Origin: Nonomuraea cavernae | Lineage (GTDB): Bacteria > Actinomycetota > Actinomycetes > Streptosporangiales > Streptosporangiaceae | DNA: 64,000 nt | NCBI RefSeq assembly: GCF_014646355.1 | Contig: NZ_BMNH01000022.1 | Span: forward strand, 1-64,000 | Direction: 5' to 3' | In this document: positions 19,091 through 27,660 of the stretch, piece after piece | How the letters are laid out: the number at the start of each line of letters is the position of its first letter | Numbering within the stretch: the stretch's first letter is position 1 | The notes under the pieces: model-generated | Told to the model about the DNA's origin: nothing | Seen by the model: the letters and a program-made list of their open reading frames with translations, nothing else | Database searches by the model: none | Position numbers and translations under genes: made by a program

Positions 19091-19944
19091 TCGAGGTGCT
19101 CGCGCCCGGCCCGTACGCGACCGTCCAGGACCTGGGCCGCCGCGGCTACGCCCACCTGGGGGTGCCCGGTTCGGGCGCGGCCGACGCCGGCAGTCTGCGG
19201 CTGGCCAACCGCCTGGTCGGCAACCCCGAGGAGGCGGCCGGGATCGAGCTGACCTATGGCGGGGCCCGGCTGGTGTTCCGCTCGGGCGCGTGGGTCGCCG
19301 TCACGGGCGCGCCCTGCCCCCTGACGAGCCGCGGCGCCGCGTCCGGCATGCGGGTTCCGTTCTGGGTTCCGGCGGGGGGCGAGGTACGGTTCGGCGCGCC
19401 GCCTCGGGGGCTGCGTACCTATCTGGCCGTGCGGGGCGGCATCGCGGTCGAGCCGGTGCTCGGCAGCCGGTCCACCGACTCGCTGTCGGGGCTCGGGCCG
19501 GAGCCGCTGCGGGCGGGGACGGTGCTGCCGGTGGGCGCCGTCGGCGCGGCGGAGCCGATCTCCGTCGACCTGGCTCCGGCGCGCTCCCCGGGCCCGGCGG
19601 TGCTGCGGGTGCTGCCGGGGCCGCGCGACGACTGGTTCGCCCCGGGCGCGCTCGCCGACCTGTGCGCGCGGCCGTACGAGGTGAGCCAGGACAGCAACCG
19701 CGTGGGGGTACGGCTGCGCGGCCGGGAGCTGGCGCGGGCCAGGGAGGGCGAGCTGCCCAGCGAGGGCATGGTCACCGGAGCCGTCCAGGTGCCGCCGAGC
19801 GGGCAGCCGATCGTGTTCCTGGCCGACCATCCGCCGACGGGCGGCTATCCCGTGATCGGCGTGGTCGCGACGGCCGACCTCTCGATCGCGGCCCAGCTGT
19901 GCCCGGGCGACGAGGTGCGCTTCACAACTCGACCTGCCCGCTGA
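19087..19944 (+). CDS. pxpC: 5-oxoprolinase subunit C (carboxyltransferase-like, CT_A_B)
   Basis: 285 residues starting 'MIEVLAPGPYATVQDLGRRG', the family N-terminus. Other conserved blocks are 'GVPGSGAADAGSLRLANRLVGN', 'RTYLAVRGGI' and 'SDSNRVGVRLRG'-like 'QDSNRVGVRLRGREL'. It partners PxpB (KipA/KipI-like pair) in pyroglutamate hydrolysis. The ATGA overlap sets the start; a longer open frame upstream is an antiphase reading of pxpB. The 3' end overlaps the convergent PhzF gene by 23 bp. Confidence 0.92.
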   Translation: MIEVLAPGPYATVQDLGRRGYAHLGVPGSGAADAGSLRLANRLVGNPEEAAGIELTYGGARLVFRSGAWVAVTGAPCPLTSRGAASGMRVPFWVPAGGEVRFGAPPRGLRTYLAVRGGIAVEPVLGSRSTDSLSGLGPEPLRAGTVLPVGAVGAAEPISVDLAPARSPGPAVLRVLPGPRDDWFAPGALADLCARPYEVSQDSNRVGVRLRGRELARAREGELPSEGMVTGAVQVPPSGQPIVFLADHPPTGGYPVIGVVATADLSIAAQLCPGDEVRFTTRPAR

Positions 19945-20752
19945 CGCAGGTGACGGTGGAGCCACCGACCCAGACGGTCTGTCCGGCGTCGGCCGAGACG
20001 TGCACCCTGCCCGCCCGGCCGAGCACGGTGCCCTGACCGGCCACGTAGGGGGCGGTGGCCCGGCCGGTGCGCAGCAGCCACTGGGCGACGGAGGCGTTGA
20101 GGCTGCCGGTGACCGGATCCTCCACCGTGCCGCCCTCGGACGGACAGAACGCCCGCAGCTCGAAGGCGAGCGGCGATCCGGGCGGGTAGGGCCCCACGAC
20201 GCCGAGGTCGAGGTCGACGCGGCCGGGGCGCAGCGCGAGGACCGCGTCGGCGTCGCGGAGCAGCACGGCCGCCCAGCCTGGGCCGTTGGCGGCCCATTCG
20301 GCGTCGACGATCTCGTCGCGGCCGATGCCCAGCAGCTCGGCGATGTGCTGGACCTGCGGCTCGTCGATCGGCCCCGACCGTCGCAGCGGCGGCGCGGCGA
20401 ACGCGAGCCCGTCGTCGGTCCTGCGCACCCGCACCAGCCCGGCGCCGCACTCCTGCACGATCACGGCGTCGTCCTTGGGAGTGCCGCCGGACTCCAGCCA
20501 GGCATGGCAGGTGCCGAGTGTGGGATGACCGGCGAACGGCAGCTCGGACAAGGGGGTGAAGATCCGGACCCGGTAGTCGGCTTCCGGCACGGTCGGCGGC
20601 AGCACGAAGGTGGTCTCGGCCAGGTTGGTCCAGTGGGCGAAGCGCTGCATGCGCTCGGTGGTCAGGCCGTCTCCGTCGAGGACGACCGCGAGGGGGTTGC
20701 CGAAGTAGGGCGTGGCGGTGAAGACGTCGACTTGCGAAAAGGGGCGCGACAT
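19922..20752 (-). CDS. PhzF-family isomerase
   Basis: 276 residues with the PhzF twin-domain fold. 'FSQVDVFTATPYFGNPLAVVLDG' is the standard N-terminus. 'WTNLAETTFVLPP' contains the catalytic Glu (about residue 46), and 'ELPFAGHPTLGTCHAWLE' is the most conserved block. 'GGTVEDPVTGSLNASVAQWL' holds the D/GS residues of the second half. PhzF proteins isomerise small metabolites (trans-2,3-dihydro-3-hydroxyanthranilate in phenazine biosynthesis), but most family members outside phenazine clusters have unknown substrates, as here. Start chosen at the ATG matching the family N-terminus. Confidence 0.88.
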   Translation of the reverse strand: MSRPFSQVDVFTATPYFGNPLAVVLDGDGLTTERMQRFAHWTNLAETTFVLPPTVPEADYRVRIFTPLSELPFAGHPTLGTCHAWLESGGTPKDDAVIVQECGAGLVRVRRTDDGLAFAAPPLRRSGPIDEPQVQHIAELLGIGRDEIVDAEWAANGPGWAAVLLRDADAVLALRPGRVDLDLGVVGPYPPGSPLAFELRAFCPSEGGTVEDPVTGSLNASVAQWLLRTGRATAPYVAGQGTVLGRAGRVHVSADAGQTVWVGGSTVTCVSGQVEL

Positions 20753-20811
20753 ACGGCAAGCTTCGCAGAACTCCACCGCCTGCCGGGAGCTCCCGGTGCC
20801 CGGCCCCGCTG

Positions 20812-21921
20812 TCACGGCTCGTCGGCCACGGTGGCGAGGAGGGACTCGATCCGCGAGACGGCCCGGCCCAGGGCCCCCTCGGGCACCGGCGCGAAGAGGT
20901 CGAGGCCGATCTGCCCGCCCTTGCGCTCCCAGACGCCGGTCACCCTGCCCTCGTGGATCACCACAGGAGAGATCCACCCGGCCTGACGGCTGACCTTGGC
21001 CTTGACGGCCGCCGGGATGAGCGGCTCCAGGTCGCGAGGGGCCGCCAGGATGAACTGGTCGAACCCCGGCAGCAGGTGCGTCTCGCTGGACGGCCGGGTG
21101 GCGGCGAGGTCGTCGAGATGCTCGGTCAGGACGAGCAACCGGCGGCCGTCATCGGCCTCGACCTCGGTCAGCTCGGGCCCGAGGTCGCGGAACCAGGCCC
21201 TGAGCACGGCCTTCCTGGCGATGCCCCCGAAGAGCCACTTGTCGAACATCTCGGGCGTAGCCGGGCCGTGGGCGCCGAGGAAGGCACGGGCCAGACGCAC
21301 GCCGGCCTCCTCCTGCGGCGGGAGCACCGGCGGCCAGCCCGGCAGCCAGTGGCGGGGCGCGGTGAACGTCACCCTGCCGTCGCGCGGCGGGCCGTAGCAG
21401 AGCTCGCCGAGGCGGCTGAGCGGCTTGAGCAGGGCGCCCCAGCCGGAGGTGAGCGCCTGCCTCAGGTGGGCGTCACCGGTGACGTCGACGACGGCGTCGA
21501 CCAGCTCGTCGCGGGTCAGCGCCCGCTCTCCCAGCGCCTGGGGCACGGCCTCGATGACGGCCTCGATCTCGGCCGCGGTGACGCCGTGCCCGCGCTGCCA
21601 GGAGCCTTTCTCCCAGAACCGCAGCGTGGCGAGGGCCGCGCAGCAGCCGGCCAGCTCGTCGGACGGCAGGAGGTGCAGGGTGCCGCGCATGATCCAGGTC
21701 TTGACCAGGCTCCGGTCGGCCCACAACGCCCGGTCGACGGCGCCGGGGCCGGGCGTGGCGCTCCTGAGAGCCACGGCCAGCTGGGCCGAGGAGGCGACCT
21801 GGGTCTGGACACCGCACAGCCTGCGGACGACCGAGACCGCGTCGGGGCCGCCGGAGCCGCTCACGAACTGTCTCCGCAGCCGCCAGGAAAGGATCTGCGG
21901 CCAGGTCAGCTGAAGGGTCAC
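20812..21921 (-). CDS. AlkZ-like (HTH_42) DNA glycosylase family protein
   Basis: 369 residues of the winged-helix DNA-binding (HTH_42, formerly DUF1006) superfamily. The N-terminus 'LSWRLRRQFV' leads to 'RLCGVQTQVASSAQLAVALR', where Q-T-Q fits the Q-x-Q catalytic motif of AlkZ-type interstrand-crosslink glycosylases (near residues 38-40). Then come 'LVKTWIMRGTLHLLP' and a C-terminal beta domain ending 'RVTGVWERKG'. AlkZ members protect producers from DNA-alkylating natural products; most genomic homologues are general repair proteins of unknown substrate. It is transcribed toward the PhzF gene, 59 bp apart. Confidence 0.8.
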   Translation of the reverse strand: MTLQLTWPQILSWRLRRQFVSGSGGPDAVSVVRRLCGVQTQVASSAQLAVALRSATPGPGAVDRALWADRSLVKTWIMRGTLHLLPSDELAGCCAALATLRFWEKGSWQRGHGVTAAEIEAVIEAVPQALGERALTRDELVDAVVDVTGDAHLRQALTSGWGALLKPLSRLGELCYGPPRDGRVTFTAPRHWLPGWPPVLPPQEEAGVRLARAFLGAHGPATPEMFDKWLFGGIARKAVLRAWFRDLGPELTEVEADDGRRLLVLTEHLDDLAATRPSSETHLLPGFDQFILAAPRDLEPLIPAAVKAKVSRQAGWISPVVIHEGRVTGVWERKGGQIGLDLFAPVPEGALGRAVSRIESLLATVADEP

Positions 21922-21972
21922 CCGTCACTTCTATCGGACCCCGCCGACAGACCCCGCCGACAGATCGGGGCC

Positions 21973-23673
21973 TCAGGCGGTGAAGCCGATGTCCTGGTAG
22001 CGGAGGTCGTAGAAGCCGCGCGCGCCCACGTTGGCCAGCGACTGCCTGACCGCCACGAACTGCGGCCGCTGGTAGAGGGGCAGCACGTTGACCTCCTGCC
22101 AGATCAGCTTGTCGGCGGCGTTGGCGTCGGCCCGCGCCTGCGCGGGGTCGAGGTTCTGGCTCGCCTTGTTCATCGCCTGGTCGATGGCCGCGGAGCCGGT
22201 GCGGCCAAAATTGGCGTTCCAGGTCTTGCCGTCGGGTGAGTTCGCGTAGACGCCGTAGCTGCTCGACACGGGGAAGGGTGTCCCGATGTACGCGAAGGGC
22301 GTGATGTCGAAGTTGCCAGGGATCACGTACTTGGTGAAGAAGTCGTCGCTGGGCACCGCCTGGATGGACACCTTGACCCCGATCTGGCCGAGCATGCTCT
22401 GCGCCAGCTCGCCCTCGGACTTGCTGGTCTGTACGCCCGACGGCACCACGAACCGCAGGGCGAGGGGCTTGCCGTTCTTGGTCCGCACCTGGCCGGTGAG
22501 CTTCCAGCCCGCCTCGTCCAGCATCCGCTTGGCCCGCTCGGGGTTGTAGACGCCCAGGTCGCCGGCGTTGTCCTGGTAGCCCTCCTGGGTGTTCATGAAG
22601 AAGTGGTTGTTGAGCGGGGTGATCGGCCAGTCGAGGCCCGCCAGGTCGGACTGGGCGATGGCGTCGCGGTTGATGCCCAGCTGGATCGCCTGGCGGACGC
22701 GTACGTCCCTGAGCGGCTCGCTGGAGCCGTTGAAGGTGAAGTGGCGGAAGTCGGGGCCGGCCGCCTGCCGCACCTGGGCTCCCCTGGTGGACCTGGCGCG
22801 GGCGTAGTCGGGCGCCGACGGGCCGACGTCGGTGATGTCGAGCTCACCGTTGCCGAACGCGCCCATCAGGGAGTCCTGCTCCGAGGCACGGTAGATGATC
22901 TGGTCGAGTTTGGCCCGTTCGCCCCACCACTTGTCGTCGCGGACCAGCGTGATGGTCTTGGCCGTCTGGTCGAAGCCCTTGAAGGCGAACGGCCCGGCCG
23001 TCACCGGGATCTTGTTCAGCCAGGACTCGTTGAACGCCTCGGGCGTCCGGTTGGTGGCGGCGGGCAGCAGCGGCCCGAACAGCGACTGCCAGTCGCCGAA
23101 CGGCCGGGCGAAGGTGACGATCACCGTGTAGTCGTCCTTGCCCCGCTCGACCCGTTCGATGTCCTGGTAGCCGGTCGCGGAGACGATGTGGAAGGCGGCG
23201 TCGCGACCGTTGAGCGCCTGCCACTGCGCCTGGTAGTCGGCCCAGGTGATGGGCTTGCCGTCGGACCATCTGGCCTTGGGGTTGAGCGTGTAGGTGACGA
23301 CCTGCTTGGGCTCGCTGCCGGTGACCTCGGCCTTCAGCACGTAGTCGGGGTTGGGGGTGATCTCCGCCTTCTCGTTGGAGAGGAACGGCGTGGGCAGCAG
23401 CGCGTTGCTGATCAGGGCGGCCACCGCGAGGTTGCCGTCGACGTGGTTGCGGTTCCACTGGGCGGGGAACTCGTTGATGCCCCAGCGCAACGTGCCGCCC
23501 TCCTTGATCCGGTCGCGCGGCTGCGGATTGATGTCGTACGCCTTGAGCGTCCGCGCGTCACCTCCGCCGGCCGGCCCGCCGGAACCGCCCGCGCCGCCCG
23601 GGCCGCCTCCACAGCCCGTCAGCGACAGCGAACCGGCGACGGCCAGAGCGACGGCCAGACGTGATGCGTTCAT
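21973..23673 (-). CDS. Oligopeptide-type ABC transporter substrate-binding lipoprotein
   Basis: 566 residues. A lipoprotein signal ends in the lipobox 'SLSLTGC' (Cys near 21), followed by a Gly-rich tether and an SBP_bac_5 domain ('EGGTLRWGINEFPAQWN', 'KARWSDGKPITWADY', 'SLADVRVRQAIQLGINRDAIA'-like 'LRDVRVRQAIQLGINRD'). It is extracellular and should deliver peptides or similar solutes to the permeases encoded just upstream. Unusually, it is the last rather than the first gene of its operon. ATG after AGGAGGA; the longer open frame upstream is antiphase to the ATPase gene. Confidence 0.92.
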   Translation of the reverse strand: MNASRLAVALAVAGSLSLTGCGGGPGGAGGSGGPAGGGDARTLKAYDINPQPRDRIKEGGTLRWGINEFPAQWNRNHVDGNLAVAALISNALLPTPFLSNEKAEITPNPDYVLKAEVTGSEPKQVVTYTLNPKARWSDGKPITWADYQAQWQALNGRDAAFHIVSATGYQDIERVERGKDDYTVIVTFARPFGDWQSLFGPLLPAATNRTPEAFNESWLNKIPVTAGPFAFKGFDQTAKTITLVRDDKWWGERAKLDQIIYRASEQDSLMGAFGNGELDITDVGPSAPDYARARSTRGAQVRQAAGPDFRHFTFNGSSEPLRDVRVRQAIQLGINRDAIAQSDLAGLDWPITPLNNHFFMNTQEGYQDNAGDLGVYNPERAKRMLDEAGWKLTGQVRTKNGKPLALRFVVPSGVQTSKSEGELAQSMLGQIGVKVSIQAVPSDDFFTKYVIPGNFDITPFAYIGTPFPVSSSYGVYANSPDGKTWNANFGRTGSAAIDQAMNKASQNLDPAQARADANAADKLIWQEVNVLPLYQRPQFVAVRQSLANVGARGFYDLRYQDIGFTA

Positions 23674-23690
23674 CAAGGAATCCTCCTGGT

Positions 23691-25697
23691 CTAGACGACT
23701 TCGAGCTTCTCGGCGTAGTGGCAGGCCGCACCCTGGTCGACGCCGAGCGGCCGGATCTCGGGCTCGACGTCGACGCACAGGACCCGCTGCTCGCCGGTCA
23801 GCTCCGCCCGGAACTTGGGGCACCGGGTGCGGAACCGGCAGCCCGACGGCGGGTCGGCCGGGCTGGGCAGGTCGCCTTCGAGCAGGATCCGGCGGCGCGA
23901 GCGCTCGCGGGCGGGGTCGGGCAGCGGGATCGCCGACAGCAGCGCCTGCGTGTAGGGGTGCATCGGTGTGCCGTAGACCGCGTCCACGTCGCCGATCTCG
24001 GCGATCCTGCCGAGGTACATCACGGCCACCCGGTCGGCGATGTGACGGACCACGGCCAGGTCGTGCGCCACGAACAGGTAGGACAGACCGAGCCGGGCCC
24101 GCAGCGAGCCGAGCAGGTTGATCACCCCGGCCTGGATCGACACGTCGAGCGCCGAGACCGGCTCGTCGAGCACCAGCAGCCTGGGCTCCAGGGCGAGGGC
24201 GCGGGCGATGCCGATGCGCTGACGCTGCCCGCCCGAGAAGTCCTGCGGGTAGCGGGCGGCGTGGGAGGGATCGAGCCCGACCAGCGCGAGCAGCTCGCCG
24301 ATCCGGCGGCCCGGGTCGCCCTTGGCGTGCGTGCGCAGCGGCTCGGCGAGCAGGTCGTAGACGGTCATGCGGGGGTCGAGCGAGGCCAGCGGGTCCTGGA
24401 AGACGACCTGCATGTCACGCCGGATCGCCATCCGCTCGGCCGCGCCCAGCCGGGCGGTGTCGTGACCGAGCACGACGATGCGGCCCCGCTGCGGTCTGGT
24501 CAGCTCCAGGATCTCCAGCAGGGTGGTGGTCTTGCCGCAGCCCGACTCGCCGACCAGCCCGAGCGTCTCGCCCTCGCGGATGTCGAAGCTGATGCCGGCC
24601 ACCGCGTGGACCGTGCCGACGCGCCGCTTGAACACCGAGCCCCGCATCAGCGGGAACTCCTTGACCAGGTCGTCCACCCGCAGCACCGGCCCGCCGCGCG
24701 GTGGCCTCGGGGCGGGCGGCGGGTGCTCACCGAGGGTGGCGGGACGGACGTCCTCCCACCGGATGCACGCCGCCCGGTGGCCCTCGTCCACGTCGAACAG
24801 CGGTGGCTCACCGTGGACGCAGGCCTCGATCCGCATCGGGCAGCGCGGCGCGAACGGGCACCCCGGCGGCAGCGCCACGGGGGACGGAGGGGTGCCCTCG
24901 ATCGGCACCAGCGGGCGGCCGCCCTGGTCGATCCGCGGGATCGAGCCGAGCAGCCCCGCGGTGTAGGGCATCCGCATCCGGTAGTAGATGTCGTCGACAT
25001 CGCCCGCCTCGACGACCCGGCCCGCGTACATGACGAGCACCCGGTCGGCGAAGCCGGCCACCACCCCGAGATCGTGCGTGATCATCACGATCGCGGCGCC
25101 CGTCTCCCGCTGCGCCTTCTTCAGCACCTCCAGCACCTGCGCCTGGATGGTGACGTCGAGCGCGGTCGTGGGCTCGTCACAGATGATCACGTCGGGATCG
25201 TTGGCGATGGCCATCGCGATCATCGCCCGCTGCCGCATGCCGCCGGAGAACTCGTGCGGGAACGCCAGCGCCCGCTGTCCGGCGTTGGGGATGCCGACCA
25301 GGTCGAGCAGGTCGACGGCCCTGACCATGGCCTGCTCGCGGCTGACCGGCTGGTGCACCCGGATGGCCTCGGCGACCTGGTCGCCCACCCGGTAGACGGG
25401 GGTCAGCGCGGACAGCGGGTCCTGGAAGACCATGGACATGGTCCTGCCGCGCAGGGCGGTCAGGTCGCGCTCGCGGGCGCCGATCAGCTCCCTGCCGTGC
25501 AGCCGCACCGACCCGGTGACGGTGGCGCCGGGCGGCAGCAGGCCCATGATCGCGGCCGAGGTGACGGACTTGCCGGAGCCGGACTCCCCCACGATGCCGA
25601 GCACCTCGCCCCGGCGTACGGCGAAGCTCACTCCGCGTACGGCGGGCACCGGGCCGAAGGAGACGCCGAGGCCGGCGACTTCGAGGACCGGGGTCAT
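23691..25697 (-). CDS. Dipeptide/oligopeptide ABC transporter ATPase, two nucleotide-binding domains fused
   Basis: 668 residues, a DppD-DppF fusion. Domain 1 has Walker A 'GESGSGKS' (about 38-45), signature '[14 protein letters not shown]' and Walker B '[12 protein letters not shown]'. Domain 2 has 'GESGCGKTT', '[15 protein letters not shown]' and '[12 protein letters not shown]'. Each is followed by the oligopeptide-transporter C-terminal region ('GCPFAPRCP' and '[11 protein letters not shown]', with Cys residues that in some homologues bind an FeS cluster). It energises uptake through the two permeases. The start overlaps the upstream permease stop by four bases. Confidence 0.93.
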   Translation of the reverse strand: MTPVLEVAGLGVSFGPVPAVRGVSFAVRRGEVLGIVGESGSGKSVTSAAIMGLLPPGATVTGSVRLHGRELIGARERDLTALRGRTMSMVFQDPLSALTPVYRVGDQVAEAIRVHQPVSREQAMVRAVDLLDLVGIPNAGQRALAFPHEFSGGMRQRAMIAMAIANDPDVIICDEPTTALDVTIQAQVLEVLKKAQRETGAAIVMITHDLGVVAGFADRVLVMYAGRVVEAGDVDDIYYRMRMPYTAGLLGSIPRIDQGGRPLVPIEGTPPSPVALPPGCPFAPRCPMRIEACVHGEPPLFDVDEGHRAACIRWEDVRPATLGEHPPPAPRPPRGGPVLRVDDLVKEFPLMRGSVFKRRVGTVHAVAGISFDIREGETLGLVGESGCGKTTTLLEILELTRPQRGRIVVLGHDTARLGAAERMAIRRDMQVVFQDPLASLDPRMTVYDLLAEPLRTHAKGDPGRRIGELLALVGLDPSHAARYPQDFSGGQRQRIGIARALALEPRLLVLDEPVSALDVSIQAGVINLLGSLRARLGLSYLFVAHDLAVVRHIADRVAVMYLGRIAEIGDVDAVYGTPMHPYTQALLSAIPLPDPARERSRRRILLEGDLPSPADPPSGCRFRTRCPKFRAELTGEQRVLCVDVEPEIRPLGVDQGAACHYAEKLEVV

Positions 25698-26602
25698 CGC
25701 GGCCTCGTGGAGGTGGGGTCGAAGGCGTCGCGCAGGGAGTCGCCGATGAGGTTGACCGCCAGCACGGTGATCACCAGCAGCCCCGCGACGAACCAGAACG
25801 TCCACGGCGCGTAGACGGCGGTCCGGGAGCCGTCGGCGATGAGCGTGCCGAAGGAGACGTCGGGCGGCTGGATGCCGAAGCCGAAGTAGGACAGCGAGGT
25901 CTCGGTGAGGATGGCGGCGCTGACGTTGAGGGTGGCGTCGACGATCAGCAGGGACGACAGGTTGGGGATCACGTGCCGGAAGATGATCGTGACCGGCGGG
26001 ACGCCCATGAACCGGGCCGCCTGGATGAACTCGCGCCGCTTCAGCGAGATGGTCATCCCCCTGACGATCTTGGACGTGACCATCCAGAGGAACAACGCCA
26101 GCATGATCACGAACAGCACCCACTTCCCGGCCCCGAACAGCGGCGACATGATCGCCAGGATGAGGAACGCGGGCAGCACGAGCAGCAGGTCGACGCCCCA
26201 GGACAGCACCCGGTCGGGCCAGCCCGGAAAGTAGCCGGCGAAGGCGCCGACCACGGCGGCCAGCGCGGTGGAGACCAGGGCGGCGAGCAGGCCGACGATG
26301 AGCGACTTCTGCATGCCGCGCAGCGTGACCGCGTAGACGTCGGCGCCCGTCTGCAGGGTGCCGAACCAGTGGCCGGCCGACGGCGGCTGCAGGAACGCGG
26401 TGAAGTCCTTGTCGGTGTAGGACCACGGGCTGAGCATCGGCCCGGCGAACGCCAGCAGGAACATCAGCACGAGTACGGCGAAGCCGACCCGCCCCTGCCG
26501 GGACCCGAAGAACCTCCTGGCGACGATCCGGACCCGGGACGGCGCCCTGGACTCGCGGGCCCCGATCAGCTCCTCGCCCAGCTCCTCCTCGGAGAGGGTC
26601 AT
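25694..26602 (-). CDS. ABC transporter permease, DppC type
   Basis: 302 residues with a cytoplasmic N-terminus and about six membrane helices (first '[21 protein letters not shown]'). An EAA-type cytoplasmic loop ('[24 protein letters not shown]', around 200-225) contacts the ATPase. The C-terminus '[19 protein letters not shown]' is the hallmark of DppC/OppC. It is translationally coupled (ATGA) to both neighbours, so the three-gene core is one operon with the binding protein. Confidence 0.92.
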   Translation of the reverse strand: MTLSEEELGEELIGARESRAPSRVRIVARRFFGSRQGRVGFAVLVLMFLLAFAGPMLSPWSYTDKDFTAFLQPPSAGHWFGTLQTGADVYAVTLRGMQKSLIVGLLAALVSTALAAVVGAFAGYFPGWPDRVLSWGVDLLLVLPAFLILAIMSPLFGAGKWVLFVIMLALFLWMVTSKIVRGMTISLKRREFIQAARFMGVPPVTIIFRHVIPNLSSLLIVDATLNVSAAILTETSLSYFGFGIQPPDVSFGTLIADGSRTAVYAPWTFWFVAGLLVITVLAVNLIGDSLRDAFDPTSTRPR

Positions 26603-27585
26603 CCCGCCCTCACCCGTGGGTCCAGGGCGGCGTGCAGGAGGTCGGCGGCCAGGGAGGCGCAGAGCACGGCGATCGCGGCGAGCAGGGAGATGGCGGCCAC
26701 GGTGTTGACGTCGTTGGTGAAGATGGAGTTGATCAGCTGCTCGCCCAGGCCGTGCCAGCCGAAGATCTTCTCGGTGAAGGTGGCCCCGATCAGCAGGGTG
26801 CCGAAGGTGAACGCGAAGTAGGTCGCCACGGGGATCAGCGCGGTGCGCAGCGCGTGCCTGATGAGCGCCTGGCGCCTGCTCAGCCCCTTGGCCATGGCGG
26901 TGCGGACGTAGTCGGCGCCGAGCACGTCGAGCATCATGTTGCGCTGGTAGCGGCTGAAGACCGCGATCAGCCCGAGCGACAGCGAGACCGTGGGCAGGAT
27001 CAGGTGCTGGGCCCGGTCGAGCACGCTCCCCCAGAACCCGGTGTCGAGCCCGGCGCTGTATTCGCCGCTGACCAGGAACACCTGCCGGCCGAAGACGTTC
27101 TCGTTGGCCCAGGTGCCGAACAGGATCAGCGTGTTGGCCAGCACGACGACGGGCACCGCCAGCACCACGAAGGACAGGCCGGCCGACAGCCGGTCGAACC
27201 ATCCGTACTGCCTGACCGCGGCGTAGGCGCCGAGCAGCACCCCCGCGAGGCTGCCGCAGGCCAGCCCGAGCAGGACCAGCCGGGCCGTGACACCGGCGCG
27301 GCGGCCGAGGTCGTCGTTGACCGGCGTGCCCGTGACGCTCTTGCCGAAGTCGCCGTGCAGCACCCCGGCGGCCCAGGTGGCGTAACGCTGGATCAGCGGG
27401 GTGCGGTCGTTGAGGTTGAGCGCGGTGAGCTGGGCGTCGACCACGGCCGGCGGCGGCTTGGGGGTGCGGTCGGCGTAGTTGGAGCGCGGGTCGAGAGCGC
27501 TGGCCGCCAGCAGGTAGGCGAGGCTGGAGGCGACGACGACGAGCACCAGGTAGTTGAGCAGCCTGCGGGCCAGGAACCCGGCCAT
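26599..27585 (-). CDS. ABC transporter permease, DppB type
   Basis: 328 residues. '[24 protein letters not shown]' is the typical first helix. A large extracytoplasmic loop and 'DFGKSVTG' follow, then about five more helices with the EAA loop '[28 protein letters not shown]'. Its C-terminal 'ALLDPRVR'-like 'ALDPRVRAG' ends the protein. First gene of the importer operon; no regulator is adjacent. ATG start after GGAGGGGGG. The substrate is inferred only from family (peptides, nickel-chelates or sugars are all possible). Confidence 0.92.
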   Translation of the reverse strand: MAGFLARRLLNYLVLVVVASSLAYLLAASALDPRSNYADRTPKPPPAVVDAQLTALNLNDRTPLIQRYATWAAGVLHGDFGKSVTGTPVNDDLGRRAGVTARLVLLGLACGSLAGVLLGAYAAVRQYGWFDRLSAGLSFVVLAVPVVVLANTLILFGTWANENVFGRQVFLVSGEYSAGLDTGFWGSVLDRAQHLILPTVSLSLGLIAVFSRYQRNMMLDVLGADYVRTAMAKGLSRRQALIRHALRTALIPVATYFAFTFGTLLIGATFTEKIFGWHGLGEQLINSIFTNDVNTVAAISLLAAIAVLCASLAADLLHAALDPRVRAG

Positions 27586-27660
27586 CGACCCCCCTCCCGC
27601 GCACGGTGCGTAGTCATATTGCTACACCATGACACGGGGACGGCGCACGGAAGCGTCGGG

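Noticed and set aside
19922-20752. PhzF homologue as evidence for phenazine synthesis
   Set aside because: No other phz genes; isolated PhzF-like proteins are common.
20812-21921. AlkZ-like gene as a sign of a DNA-alkylating natural product cluster
   Set aside because: No biosynthetic genes surround it; neighbours are housekeeping or transport.
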